64,000 bases of DNA, from NCBI GenBank assembly GCA_013180625.2, contig SNVD02011469.1, positions 310,001-374,000 on the forward strand, read 5' to 3'. This document shows, in pieces, positions 22,835-35,551 of this stretch. Below the pieces are notes generated by a model that was not told the DNA's origin, did not search any database, and saw only the letters and a program-made list of their open reading frames with translations. Both the position numbers and the translations under genes were made by a program. This DNA comes from Boswellia sacra (taxonomy: Eukaryota > Streptophyta > Magnoliopsida > Sapindales > Burseraceae). Every line of letters begins with the position of its first letter. Position 1 is the first letter of the stretch.

Positions 22835-25352
22835 ATTAGCTCAAATATATAAAAGAATATTTACAAGTCAACGAACTTTAAAGAACCAATCGTGAAAAGA
22901 AAAACTACATAAGCCCTTGCCGGAGATGAATCCTGCCAATGGGTGCAAAAGACCCCTAATATCTACTAACATCATTGAGAAATTGTCATGTGACACTGAC
23001 CTTCGATTACATAGTAAATTTAGACAATGGATGAAGTAGAATTGACTATTCCTTTCTTGTTACTTGCCTTTTGTTCATCTCATTCACTACAAAGTCTTTT
23101 GGATTTGAAAGAGGGTGATGGAGAAGGCTACTCATTTTCCCTTTGCAATATCTTATGGTTTGTTTGCTCTAATGGTGATGGTTTATGCCGAGGATCAGTC
23201 AGGTTTGAAAATCTCACTGCTTTTGCCAAGTGTAGAGTTGAGGCTTCTTTCTTTCCCTTATTTTCAGGTTTCATTAACATAGATTGTGAGATAACAAAAG
23301 ACAACTTTAAAGTTGGCAAAAGACCGCTTTAAAGTTAAGACCACAGGGATACATTATGTTGCAAATGTCGCCTTCATAGATACAAGCATAAGTAAGAATA
23401 TATCATCAGAATTTAAGACTGAAGAGCTGGAAAAACAGTACTGGACTGTTCGTAGCTTCCTAGAAGGGACTAAAAATTTTTACAACGTAACACTTCTACA
23501 AGGCAAAAACAACAACTATTTGATCTGGGCAGGGTTCATGTATGGAAACTATGATGAGAAAGGCAAAGTTCTAGAATTTGAAGTGTATCTGGAAGAAAAT
23601 TGGTGGGCTCTTGTGACCAGTAGATGATCCATTAACCATTGAAACTATGGAAATAATACATTTCTCCTCATCAAATTAATCACTTGCACGTTTGTCCTGT
23701 AAATACAGGCCTTGGCATAACTTTCATATCATTTCTAAAGATAAGACTTTTGGACAACTACATTTATATAACCGAATCTGGATCACTGCAACTTTATGAT
23801 CGAGTGGCTTACAGTGCTAATCAAATAGTTAAGGGAGCCAATTTCTACATCTTGATTTATATTCAACTTAGTCTTTATTATATGTTTAACTTAGACACAA
23901 ATGCCTCATTTAGATTCTCAAATGATGTTTATGATCATGTATGGTCACCGTTCAATGTCGAAGAGTAGGTACAGCTAAGTACTTTTCTCACAGTAAACTT
24001 GTCGGATCACAACAATTACCATGTACCATCTGAAGTCATGGAGACTACTCTTACAACACCAAACAGTAGCATCTTGCTGTCTCTCTTCGTGAGACGAGAT
24101 GATCCAACCTCCAAGTTTTATGTATACATGCTCTTTGCTGAAATCAAAGGGCTCAAAGCTAACCAGTTTAGAGAATTTGACATCTATCTGAATGGAGAGT
24201 TGTGTTATGGACCTTTTGTTCTAGAATACCTACACATAACTACAATAAACAGCTCATCAGCTGAGAAAGGAACACAACTTAACATTTCGCTCATTACAAC
24301 TAAAAATTCAACTCTTCTACCCCTGCTTAATGCAATTGAGGTATATGAGGTAAAACAGTTCTCTCAATCAGAAACAAACCATGATGGTATATCCTAGTCA
24401 AAATTTGCTCTTACTTTAGAATAAGCCTTTTCCCTTTACATACCCACAGGCTCATATTTCAGCTGATCATTATTTTTGAACTTCTTTATGATCTTCATAT
24501 CATATGTACTACCTTTGAAATGGATTAATAGTTTGTTCTATTTTCAGTATCAAGTCTATCTATGGAGTTGAAAGGTATTGGCAAGGAGATCTATGTATTC
24601 CTGAATTTTACAGATGGGATGGTCTTAATTGTAGCTTTAATGGTTTTGATCCACTAAGAATCATGTCCTTGTAATTTTGTGATTTTAACTGAAAACATTT
24701 TATTCAGCAATCTCCAATTACACTAACTAAACATCCATCCAGGAACTTGTCATCTAGCGGATTGATTGGAAAGATGTCTTCATCCATATATGGTCTCAGA
24801 ATGCTGTAGCACTTGTGAGTTCCCACAATCTTTTGATGAAAAATAAAATGTCATTTCTGTTTCTCACTAGAACTGAAAACCAGTATACCAATTTTTATGC
24901 AAATTTACAATTAAACAAGATCTAATTGTATGCTCATTTTGGGGACTTATCAAACGATAGTTTGACTGGGAGAGTGCCTGACTTTCTATCTTAGCTACCA
25001 TTCTTGAGAGTTCTATAAGCTGCTTTAGTTTAAAACTGTAAGACTTGGATATTCTTTGTAAGAATATAAATGGAAGACTATAATTTTCTCTTCCTCTACA
25101 GAAAACTGGAAGAAAATGAGCTCTCAAGTCTTATTCTAGAAAAACTTATTGAAAGATCAAAAAATGGAACACTGTTATTGAGGCATGTTCATCTAGATTC
25201 AGGGTGATATATTAGAATTAAACATTTAATAATTCCTATCATGTATTTAAGTTTTGAGTTTGTAATTTGTTATTATCTACTGATAGTGATAGTTCATTGG
25301 CCCTAACTGAAATGATAGAAGCTTAGGGTTAGGCTTAAGTTGATCTAACTAA

Positions 25353-26394
25353 GGTGGCGTTTGATTCTATCACTTAACACTTTTTATATCAAATACTTTT
25401 TAGAACTTAATTTATACCACTTAATTGCATGTTCGTTTACTCTTTTACATATCTCTTAAAAAAAGTAATAAGGAAATATCTTATTTTTAACGTGGCTTTA
25501 TTACCCTTCTAATATGACAAATAAAATATTTATATTCTATTTGTTCTAATTCTTTAAAAATTAAATAGTTAATACCCTAATTATCAATAATTATACATTT
25601 AATATTTATTAAGTATATTTGTAAATTATTTAATTTAGTTTTAATTTAATTAATTCTATTTTATTTAAATTTATCTATTTAGAGTCAAAATCACCAAGTC
25701 CGACTCAATAACTCATCCACCCTCTAACATCACTGAGTCAACTCGCCGTCCTTCATCTACACCTCTACTCTCCACCATTGAGTTTCACTGTGAGCAAACA
25801 GTGGAGATTGAAGCTAGCACATCTAAGGAGGAGAGAGGCCCACCGTCACACCAATCCAAATTGAGGAATCTGTCCACTTTCCCTGAGGTAGTGATGGCTT
25901 CTCTTCTCCATCGCCATTGCCATTTTTCCTCCAGTCCAATCTCTGGTAGAGATGGCTCATGGCCACCACCATAAAATCATCTCTGATTACTCTACAACTC
26001 TCTACCACTTTAATCACCAAAAAACCACCACAAATAACCACTATTCTACGGTCACAGCCCACCAGTATTTAATTTGCTGTTATTTTCATCGAATTGTTAA
26101 GAAGATTGTTGGTGTCTTGAAGCCTGGCAAATTGATTGTGTATGGAGAAGAAGGAGAAGAAAGTGATAGTTTTTCACAAATTTCACAAATGAGATCTGTT
26201 TCATAATTGGAGGGGCATAGGAGACATTTCATTCTTTTAGATGTTTTAAAAGAAAAAAGTGATAGTTTTTCACTTTTTTTATTCAGACAATTATATCTGA
26301 AAATAAGTGATTAGAAATAAGAACAAAAAGATTAATTTATTAAATCACTTATTTCCATTCAAATTCAGATTTTAGCGAGAAAAACAAATGAGCC
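25353..26394. mobile_element. Tourist-like element, copy 2, inside pseudogene 2
   Basis: It begins GGTGGCGTTTG after TAA (25,350-25,352), like the element at 8,051. It ends CAAATGAGCC followed by CAA, a one-base-changed target copy. It separates exon 7 from the membrane exon of the pseudogene. The central 25,700-26,200 is less AT-rich, with open frames on both strands but no recognised domain. It could be captured host sequence or a remnant of element coding. Confidence 0.6.
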
Positions 26395-27318
26395 CAAGTC
26401 TTACATTTACTTTTGTCAAATGATGATACAAGTGTGCAAAAAAATCAAAATCTATGTTCATGGGTTTCGTGCAAGAAGAATAGCAAATACATTGCGGTAG
26501 TGATTGTACTCAGAGCAATTCTGATCATCTTATTAACTGCACTAGCTATCATCTGGTGAAAGAAAAAGACTAAGAAAGGTACATATGATAACTACATTCT
26601 CTTTCTTAATGTTTAAGACCTCTAGATTGAATTACATGCAATTGCAAAATGGTTTTGGGAAAAAAATATGACTTGTGATGATAAATCATATCATATTTAA
26701 ATGCTTGGAAGGAGAATGTTTCCAACAGAGAAAGTACTGGTTCGTTAGAGTCGAAGGACCAAAAATTTTCATACTCCGAAGTGTTAAAGATTACTAACAA
26801 GCTCGAGAGGCCTATTGGTGAGGGAGCAAGTGGAACAATTTACTATGGCTGCTTAGATGACCCTCAAGCGGCTTTGAAGATATTCTCTCCATCTCTTGTT
26901 CAAGGATATAAGCAATTCTATAAAAAGGTAGGCCATGAATCAAAATGAGTCTATGCTTTCACTGAACTAAGTGTTTTTGCATCGGAAAATCTTGTACAGA
27001 AAACTAACATCACAGATCTTGAACTGTAATTTGACTTAAAATCACAGCCCATGCTTCTTATGAAAGTTCATCACATAAACTTGACCCCCATTGTTGGTTA
27101 TTGGGATGAAGGCACTAACCAGGGACTGATTTATGAGTTCATGGCTAATGGAAGTTTGAAAAAACATCTGTCTGGTACTAGTAATATTTTACTTTAGTTC
27201 TACTAGAAACTTCTTCTCATCACATCACCACAGAATCAAAGTCATTTTTAAGCAAAATATAATAAACCCCATCTCAATAATTACTTCAACATGGCAGACA
27301 AAAACACAAACCTGAGTT

Positions 27319-29634
27319 TGTAATATCCAAGGTTTCCTATTTGGTGGTGATATTAGTTGGCAAAGTATATTTCACAAAAAGGAAAATTTTAATAGAATAA
27401 ATGTTGACTGAGGTTAAGTCATATTAATTTAGTTGTCCAGGGACGAAAATTAAGTTGTAAATAAAGGAAAGAGAGATATTAATTGATTCCATCCAAGATT
27501 ATACATTTACTAGTTTCCTATATTAGCTAGTGTTTATAAATCAAATTTTCAATCAAGTTTGTTTAAACACAAAACTCATTACGTCTCTAGGGTTTTACAC
27601 AATTGCGGCTCTAGTACTCTGAGTTTAGGTGGCTGTGAAGGTTGACTTGGATGGTGAAAAACGTTGAAGCTATATCACTTGCGTGTTTAAGACTTCAGTT
27701 GCTGTAAGTGATAAATCTTTTACGTTGAGATTGAATTCATGTTAGAGAGAATTTTTTGAAGATAGATTTTATCCTTATTATCTATTAAAGGACCTTTCAC
27801 GCTAGAGCAAAGGAGAAGAGTATCAATCAGAGAACAACTCCTCCTTGGTTCGTTGATAAAAGGTAAAAGTCCTATTTTGACTCTCGTTGTATATGTTGGC
27901 TTAATTGATTTTTATATATTATTACCAAAAGAATTATGACCCAAAATTTTTACCACGATTTCTATGCATAAGCAATGTGTACACGTATTTTTAATTGTCT
28001 AGAAATAATAGTAATAGTTTTTTTAAGGTATTTCAAAACTAGTTTTGTATGCTAAAAAACTTATTATTACAAAGTCATGTTTGGATTCACGGATTTTCTT
28101 TATTTACCAAGTGACCTTCAAAAATTATGAAATTTTAGGGTTTATCAACATGCCTATAGTCATTTTTCAAAATTTCATAATTTTTTGTTCATTATTTGAT
28201 TTTTTAAAAATTCTCAAATTGAACTGACTCATTGAATTTCACTGCTAGATAGTTTTTTGGTATTCATAATTTTATTTTAAATAAATAGATTTCGACGATA
28301 AAACCTTAAACAAAAATGTATGAGATAGCATATTCATATTTAGGATGCATCTATAAATTTTGGGGGTCATTGGAACAGGGAGCTAAGAGATAAAATTTGT
28401 AGATTCATCACTGTTCAGATTCCAAGACTAAACCGTTAGAACAGTTTTTGAGTCGAATTTAATTATATTATTTGCTTAATTATGTTCCAGGATTTTCAAT
28501 CATCTGAGCTAGTAGAAGTAGAGTTCATTGATCAGGGTTGGAGATAAGTAATATTCACATTAGTGCATTTTGTTTTGTCACGTATGAAAACCGTTATGAT
28601 TCCTTTATTTAAGATTATATTTTTTTTAGAAAATTTGAAGTTTATTTTAATAATTTGTGTTTCAATCAACAATTATATTTTCAGTTATGTTTACTTTAAA
28701 TATTTAATAAAATAATTTATTTAATAAAAGTTGCTTTTGTGATTAAATTATTCCTTTTATCAAAAGACAAAATTTACGAAAACATTTTATCTCAAAATTT
28801 TCTTTAAATACGAACTGTTTTAGTCCAATCTTTTCCAAAATTCTTTATAATTTATTTACCTTAAATTTTATTGTTTTGAATCTGATTTATTTAATCTTAT
28901 TTATTTGAAATATAATTTTTACATCCACAAAGATTATTATTTTAAGAATTTTCTACATTGGAGAATATTATGACTTATGAGGATTATTGAAACAAGCTTT
29001 GTGTTATAAATTATGAATTTCGGCTCATTGTCCGTGGCAACCCTCTATGTTATGATATGTTATGCTATGGTTCCAGCTAGATAAATATTTTGATTTGCAC
29101 AAATATGATATGATATGTTTGATCGTGAATCGATCCTTTGATATGATATGGCTGCATGACATGAACTACTATGAAAATCGTTTGTTTTATGAACTTAATT
29201 CGAAAATTCATTTTATTACTCTTCTACGAAATAAAATTATGCTTTTGATGTGTTTCATGAAATTATTATGAGATTATGTAAACTGCTATTATTTATTTAC
29301 TTTTTGAACACTAGTGTGCGTAATACTTATTGAGTTGATGGCTTACCCCCTCATCACCAAAATTTTTCGCAGAGTATGCCTTTTAGACATAAGTTTTGAG
29401 GGATTATGCGATTAGGCGACTTCATGGATTATTATTCATAGCTCGAGTAGAGTTTTGCTACTTCATATTTGGGACCTAGAACGTTTTATTTTAAATTATG
29501 GGTTTTAATAATGGAATTTCCTGAAATTGTAGTATTTATTTGAAATAATTTTGTAGCTTAATATTTTATGGAATAAATTTAGTTCCATTTCGATTTGGCA
29601 TAGGTTTATCATTTGCCAGATTTGGGGTGTGACA
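27319..29634 (+). mobile_element. Solo LTR, family D (2.3 kb), inside kinase exon 11 of pseudogene 2
   Basis: It starts TGTAATATCCAAGG and ends TTTGGGGTGTGACA. The exon reads NTNLS before it and WEERLQIAVGA after it, both recognisable against the intact genes. The flanks are GAGTT and ATGTT, a 5-bp duplication with two changes. No coding is seen in its 2,316 bp. It differs from families A-C and lacks their tandem repeats, though it has a TATTGAGTTGATGGCTTACC stretch near its 3' end. Confidence 0.8.
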
Positions 29635-29888
29635 ATGTTGGGAAGAAAGACTTCAAATAGCAGTTGGTGCAGTCCTAGCTACGAAATTAGGAGTTCATTT
29701 TTTTTTCTGTAGATAAAGTAGCATATTTGGAACTTGAACCTGTAGGATTGGAGCGTCGTCACTATGGTATTAAGCCACCAATTATCCATGGAAATTTGAA
29801 TCTTTTTAAATGAAAATTTCCAGGCCAAATTATCTGAATTTAGGTTGTCCAACATTCTTCATATAGCTAATGACAATTATGTGTCAAC

Positions 29889-31030
29889 TATAATATTCCA
29901 AATTAGTAAGTGGCCACAACCTTATTTTGTTTTAGAGTGCATATATATTATTGCTTGTGTGCACCTAAGTGTTATGATTATGGATATAAATGTTGAGGTG
30001 CATATTTGAAATTGGTATGAAATAGAGGCCCTGACTTGATAAACATACCTATGTTTATCTTACCGTGAGTGAGGATGTAGTTTCCTAAGGATTTATTTGA
30101 TGAAAAAATGGACTTCCAATTTATATGACGTGAATGTGATATGCTATGAAAATAAAAATTCATGCCTAAGAACTTAGGGTACCAAGTTTCCATTGTGTGA
30201 CTGAATGAGGAGAGGTTTGGACCATGTGTTTCCTTAAGTAGGATTCGCTAGCATGAATCTGGTATAACCCGAATTGTCAGACTAGCCTCAGTTTATGATA
30301 ATAAATTATGTAGGTCCCTAGGGTTATGTTCTATATGTGTTTTAAAGTATATGCATTAGGTGCAAAGTTATATGAAAAGAGAAATGGCTCAATTATGCAA
30401 GGTAGACAGAGATGTTATGCAAGAGCGCAATATCGTTGTGCAGGAGCCCATATGTTTGCCGACTTAAATATTCTAGATAGAAAGTTTGCTTGGGTGCACA
30501 ACATGTGTGGCACATGAGTGCATCCTCTATGGTTGAAAATTGCACCGAAATAGAGACTTTGCATGGGCGTGCTAGGTCACTTGCTCAGGAAAGCAACCTC
30601 TAATTTTTGGAATTGATTTGTATGACTTGCATGACAAGTAATTAGTTATGAATTGAATCCAATGTGGTTGTGTCCTTTGAGCTGCCATGTTATTGAATTC
30701 ACTTAGCTTACTTACTGAGTTAATGCTTACCAGTCTATTATGTACCTTAGGTGACTGACGATGTTCTACATGTATGGAGGATTTTAGCATAGAGACAATG
30801 AAGTTCCCTTGGAAACCTTTATCCGCTGCCCCAACATTTTTTTTTTGTTTGTCATTATTTTTATTTTTTTGAGCTACAACTATATATAATACTGGGCTAT
30901 AGTTGACATTTGTTGTGAACTCAAGTCTACTGATAATATTGATGCTTTTATTTGCCATTGTTCTCAACTAAATGTTACGAATGAATGTTAATAGTTGCAC
31001 CCAGGATCCCTTAGGGTTCGGGATGTAACA
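29889..31030 (+). mobile_element. Solo LTR, family B/C, internally deleted, inside kinase exon 12 of pseudogene 2
   Basis: The start (TATAATATTCC, a decayed TGTAACATCTC) aligns with the first bases of family C, including TGCTTGTGTG and CACCTAAGTGT. The end is GGATGTAACA. The flanks are TCAAC and TCAAT, 4 of 5 matching. The exon's ACTGTAGTTGCTGGC region is split: the part before the element encodes the VSTI stretch and the part after ends CTTGATCTTGAGTAAG, matching the donor of the intact genes. At 1,142 bp it is less than half the family length, so the middle has been lost. Confidence 0.8.
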
Positions 31031-31135
31031 TCAATAGAAGATATTACCATGCCTTGATCTTGAGTAAGTATATTGTTTAATTTTCTTCGTACATTTACCA
31101 ATAGCCAACTAATTTTAAGATGTTCTGAAGTTATT

Positions 31136-34100
31136 TGTCACACGCCAGATAAGAGTTTGCCAAGGGAACACAATCGTCACTATGCCGAAATCCTCCCATA
31201 ATCTTTAGCTGATCAATTACCTGAGGTACACAACAGATTAGTGAGTATAAAACTCAGTAAGTAGCTAGAATTATAAAAATAGGCGTAACACTCAAAATAG
31301 AACAATTAATGGCGATAACCATTTCAGAATATGACTACTATTTAATACTTATTCCATAAATCACCTGTTACTGTTTATTTCTTGGTATACAAGCCACCAG
31401 TGTCCTACTAAGAAAGTCAGAAAATTTATTTCACTATTCAAGGATCACGCCTCTGTGTCAGGGAACTGGCACGATGGTGCCAAGTTTCTGATTTCCAATC
31501 CGTTGTAAATTTCAGTTCCGCGCTCCTGCACCAAAGGAGAGGCACGCATGCGCTAACCCTCTGTTCTCTCTTACCTGAGTCGGTGCAATTGGCGTTCCAA
31601 TGCGTAAAGTATGGCACAGCGATGCCATTTCTTTGTCTATACCTCTTTAGGTCGGTAAGATGTGCTCCTGCACCATTTAATGGTGCTCATGCACCAAACT
31701 TGCATCATTGGCCAATTTCCTAGACTAATTACTCACTTATCCCATCATATTTCTAATTCTATAAATACTTGTCTATGGATAATCAAACATGGCTTTTCCA
31801 TGTCAAAGCTCATCACATACACCTGTTTACATACACTTCTCATTTACAAATAAACTTTTCACAAGTCTATCACATCCTCATGTGCTCCTATAAACACATA
31901 AATCATTCACACATGAGTTTCCACAAGCTAGCTACATTGTTTATATGGATATCCATTTCACATAATTTCAGAAGCTTCCACAGTACAGTCACAGATACTT
32001 AGGAACAGTGCTCTCTAATCAAGGTAGGACTTTTCATTTCACAGTCAGTTCCCATATGTAGGCCTATCAATGAATCAGCTCAAGGCTAGTCTGACAATCT
32101 GGGTGATACCGGGCCCATGCTACCGAATCTCGTCTAGAGAAACACATGGTCCAGACCTCCCCTCAAGCTATGGGGATACGGAACAGTACAAATACATTCA
32201 GAGGCCTACCTATGAAATAGCTCAAGGCTAGTCTGATAATCCGGGTGATACCGGGCCCATGCTACCGAATCTCATCTAGAGAAACACATGGTCCAGACCT
32301 CCCCTCAAGCCATGGGAGTACGTAACAGTACAAATACATTCAAATGCCTACATTTGAAATAGCTCGAGACTAGTCTGACAATCCGGGTGATACCGGGCCC
32401 ATGCTACCGAATCCCATGTAGGGAAACACATGGTCCAGACCTCCCCTCAAGCTATGAGAGCCAAGTATCATAAGTTGTGGCATGTCACTTACATATCAGT
32501 TTTCACATTCAATCACATAAGTGAAGCTCTACATGAAGCTTTCACTTACATATCACATTTCAATCACATAAATGAAGCTCTATGTCAAGCTTCCAATCCA
32601 ATCTCTGCTTATCACAATTCATTCATCATAATGCTAGCATTTAACGGTATCACATTTCACATTCGATATTCAAGATATTCCCATGGGCTTGGCATGTAAT
32701 TTCAAATTCATAACACATCACACAGTGATGCATGCTTCACACATTACGATATTGCAGTTCACTATCATAATTGAGGTTCTACGTAGGCTTCTCATTAATC
32801 AAATATACATTCATAAACACAATAAGCCTACATATCTCCCATACACTTATGGATGTGCACAATCCACACATTGGTATCATTTCTGTACATATAGAACCCT
32901 ATTGAATTCTTTATTAGTGCCAACCCTTCCATTACTCTTCGATGTATTTCAATCACATCGTTGCATAACTATGACCATGTATAACTGATCTCATTTATTT
33001 TTCACTCCTACATATTTATGGCATTCCAATACACATGGTTTTTCATAGACATTCATTTGTCATGCCATCTCACATGAGGAATTAGTATCCTAGAACGGTT
33101 GGCATGTATTTCATTCTTCATATACACACGTCGTTCCATTAGCAATGTTATTCAAGCCATGTCACAACAGATTCACATATATGAGGGCACATTCACATTT
33201 CTATATCTCACACACATAGAATTTACAGTAACATGCAACTCACATACACATCAAAGTGTGTGAAATCACATATTTTATAAATCACTATAAACCCCGATCA
33301 CATTATTTCCCATATCAAGTCCATGTATTCATGGCCCCATCCACATTCCATCAACACATTTCACATATATTCACAAATACAATCATTAAATACATTTCAT
33401 TAAAAGTTAATATCTGTTGTGTCCTTAGAAGGGACTAGCTACTTACCTGATTAGCCTTGCCTCTTAATTTTATTGTCCTGTATTTCTTAACAAGCAGTAA
33501 AGTTCATCTCTTCTTCTTCTCCTTCCTCTCTGATAACCATTGCCATAGTCATGACACACTGATCAGTGTCCATTTAAAAATCATTAAACCCCTTATAGGT
33601 TAACAGCAATTCAACCAATCATTTACTAAGCAATATCACCCACACACATTGATAGGGTGATAAAAATAAAAGGTCAATTATTCCCAATCCTCACCAAACT
33701 TCATGGGACTCAAGTAGACACATGTATTATATCCCATGAATTTTATTGAGTAAAAAAATAAGGCCATAGACCACATAGAAACCCTGAATCTTGCTTATCC
33801 AAATAATCTGTCTCCAGGCCTCTCAACTGAGCAGTATCACTTTAAAGAATTTTATAAAATTCATTCTTAATCAAATAACTACCAAACTTTGCAGTCTAAA
33901 ACTAGACACATATAACTGTCATTTGACCAAAAATCATAATTTTCCATAGTGTCTAAGTCAGCCAAAAGTAATTTAACTTGTCTATTCTATTTTGACAGTT
34001 AAAATTTCCAGCTTTACAACCTCAACTTTGAAAAATCATATAAATTCATACAAAGCTCCAAAGGCCATAAAATTTTCCAGTTCAATAGAAAACATACCTA

Positions 34101-34903
34101 AGGAATTGTATATCAAAAACCAGAAATTTTCATGCCGAATTGGTCCCTCAAACGAAAACCGTTTCCCATACTCTGTTTCAAAACAGGGGATATCTAAATT
34201 CGATGCAGCAGCTTTGAAAAATCACCATAAATTGCTCGCTTCGAATTTTTGAGTGATTCAAAATGCTATAAACTCCTCAATGTGTCTAATTTCACATATA
34301 AAAATTTCAGAACCAAATTATATTTCTATAATTTTAGAGGTAATTCGTACTCCCTACTGCTCAGTTTGACTGTCCTGCAGAATTCTGACCCAATCATCAT
34401 ATATGGCCTTCCTATGTCATCCAATCTACTAGAATCATGTATAACCCAGCAAATTTGTGATTTTCATCATACCTAACTGCATACATCACATGAACATACC
34501 ATAGACCATATTTTAATCTAACAATCCTTCACAAAATTTAGTAACTAAGCATGAGAAGTTGAAGGAGAGAAAAGATTTATACCTTGAATTCCTCCTAGTT
34601 TCCTTTGATTTTCCTTGATTCCTCAAAATTCAAGAAAGCAAATTGAGAGAAAGAGAGAGGGCTGGAAACGTTTATGTAGAGACAAGAAAGAGAAATAAAA
34701 TTTTCTAGAGTTGTCCATGCTTATATAGATAAAGTTTGAGGTGAAATTTCAGGTTAGCCCTTGTACTTACTAACATCTTTTAATTTTATCCTCCAAGATT
34801 ACTTATTAACATATATATCATTTAGGCACATATATGCATAAATAAATACACACTTTAAGGCATATAAAGGCATATTTATTCATAAAATTTTTGAGGTGTT
34901 ACA
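31136..34903 (-). mobile_element. Solo LTR, family A, minus orientation, in intron 12 of pseudogene 2
   Basis: On the + strand it runs from TGTCACACGCC to GAGGTGTTACA. On the - strand it is therefore TGTAACACCTC...GGCGTGTGACA, 3,768 bp. A perfect 5-bp duplication TTATT flanks it (31,131-31,135 and 34,904-34,908). A TATATAAG box on the - strand lies near 34,730-34,737. The three-unit tandem repeat is at about 32,060-32,460 and GCGC words at 31,430-31,700. It is the inverted relative of the copy at 1,402-5,176. No gag or pol is present. Confidence 0.88.
32060..32460 (-). repeat. Tandem repeat of the 142-bp class in the inverted family A LTR
   Basis: Three units share GGCCCATGCTACCGAATC and GGTCCAGACCTCCCCTCAAG on the + strand. 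They are the reverse complement of the array at 3,821-4,210. Confidence 0.9.
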
Positions 34904-35551
34904 TTATTGATTGTGTTAAAGTTCTACCAACAAGATCATACTAAACTTGTGTGATCAAAGTAATTTAAAAACAATTTAGACATTGACTACTGATGGCATT
35001 GAGTTGAAATTCGGAATACATTTCAAACAAGCTTATTATTTAGTTATGACAAGGAAAACAGAATAAATATAGAGTTAATTATTTTCATGATCATGGCATG
35101 TAAGATAGGTGAAAATCAAATCACCTGTTGTGGTCTGCAGGTACTATGTCTCAATGAGGTTGAACGAGAAAAGTGATACTTTTGGCTTTGGGATTATCCT
35201 CATGGAGATAATCACTAGCCGACCTGTGTTTGCTAAAACCGGTAGAAGAACTCATATACGTCAATGGATCAGTTCTATGCTTGCAAAAGGGATACTGAAA
35301 ACTTTGTTGATCCTAGGTTGAAAGGAGATTTTCACATCAAGTCTGGCTGGAAAGCTGTGGACTTGGCAGTGGCATGCATAGACCCAATTTCCTCTATAAG
35401 GCCAAAAATGAACTACATCGCGGTGCAATTGAACGACTGTTTAGCTATAGAGAAATTCAAAAGAAAAAAACCCCATGAGACTGAATCGAAAGATTCTATT
35501 GAAATGGTTTCTGTAAATCTGTGTGATGACTCCATTCCGTTAGCAGGGTAG

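Larger units (their letters stand above)
23118..35551 (+). pseudogene. Pseudogene 2: full-length LRR-I receptor kinase broken by three LTRs, one Tourist-like element and point lesions
   Basis: Nearly every exon of the family can be placed: exon 1 with signal peptide (23,118-23,202), malectin-like exons (about 23,268-23,848 and 23,914-24,386), exon 4 (about 24,547-24,672), LRR exons (about 24,743-25,019), exon 7 (from 25,102), membrane exon (about 26,459-26,579), kinase exons (about 26,731-26,928; 27,048-27,174; 27,298-29,678; 29,746-31,064; 35,141-35,551). Lesions include frameshifts in exons 2 and 13, stops in exons 5, 6 and 8, and lost splice sites in exons 2, 6 and 11. Three long LTRs interrupt exon 11, exon 12 and intron 12, and a Tourist-like element lies before the membrane exon. 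The kinase core is also gone at the active site: HRD reads HGN and DFG reads EFR. It is an old pseudogene whose exon plan survives. Confidence 0.9.

Noticed and set aside
23027..23332. 101-codon frame at the start of pseudogene 2
   Set aside because: It is a shifted frame over the signal-peptide exon. The correct ATG is at 23,118, in the frame giving MEKATHFPF and a GT donor at 23,203.
30326..30517. 63-codon frame with several Cys and His
   Set aside because: It lies wholly within an LTR copy, in the GCGC-word region. The same DNA in other copies is not open.
32430..32988. Two frames of about 90-100 codons
   Set aside because: They are inside the inverted family A LTR and are not preserved in the other copy.
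1402..34903. Family A copies at 1,402 and 31,136 as the two LTRs of one giant element
   Set aside because: They are in opposite orientation and each has its own target duplication (CAAAG, TTATT).
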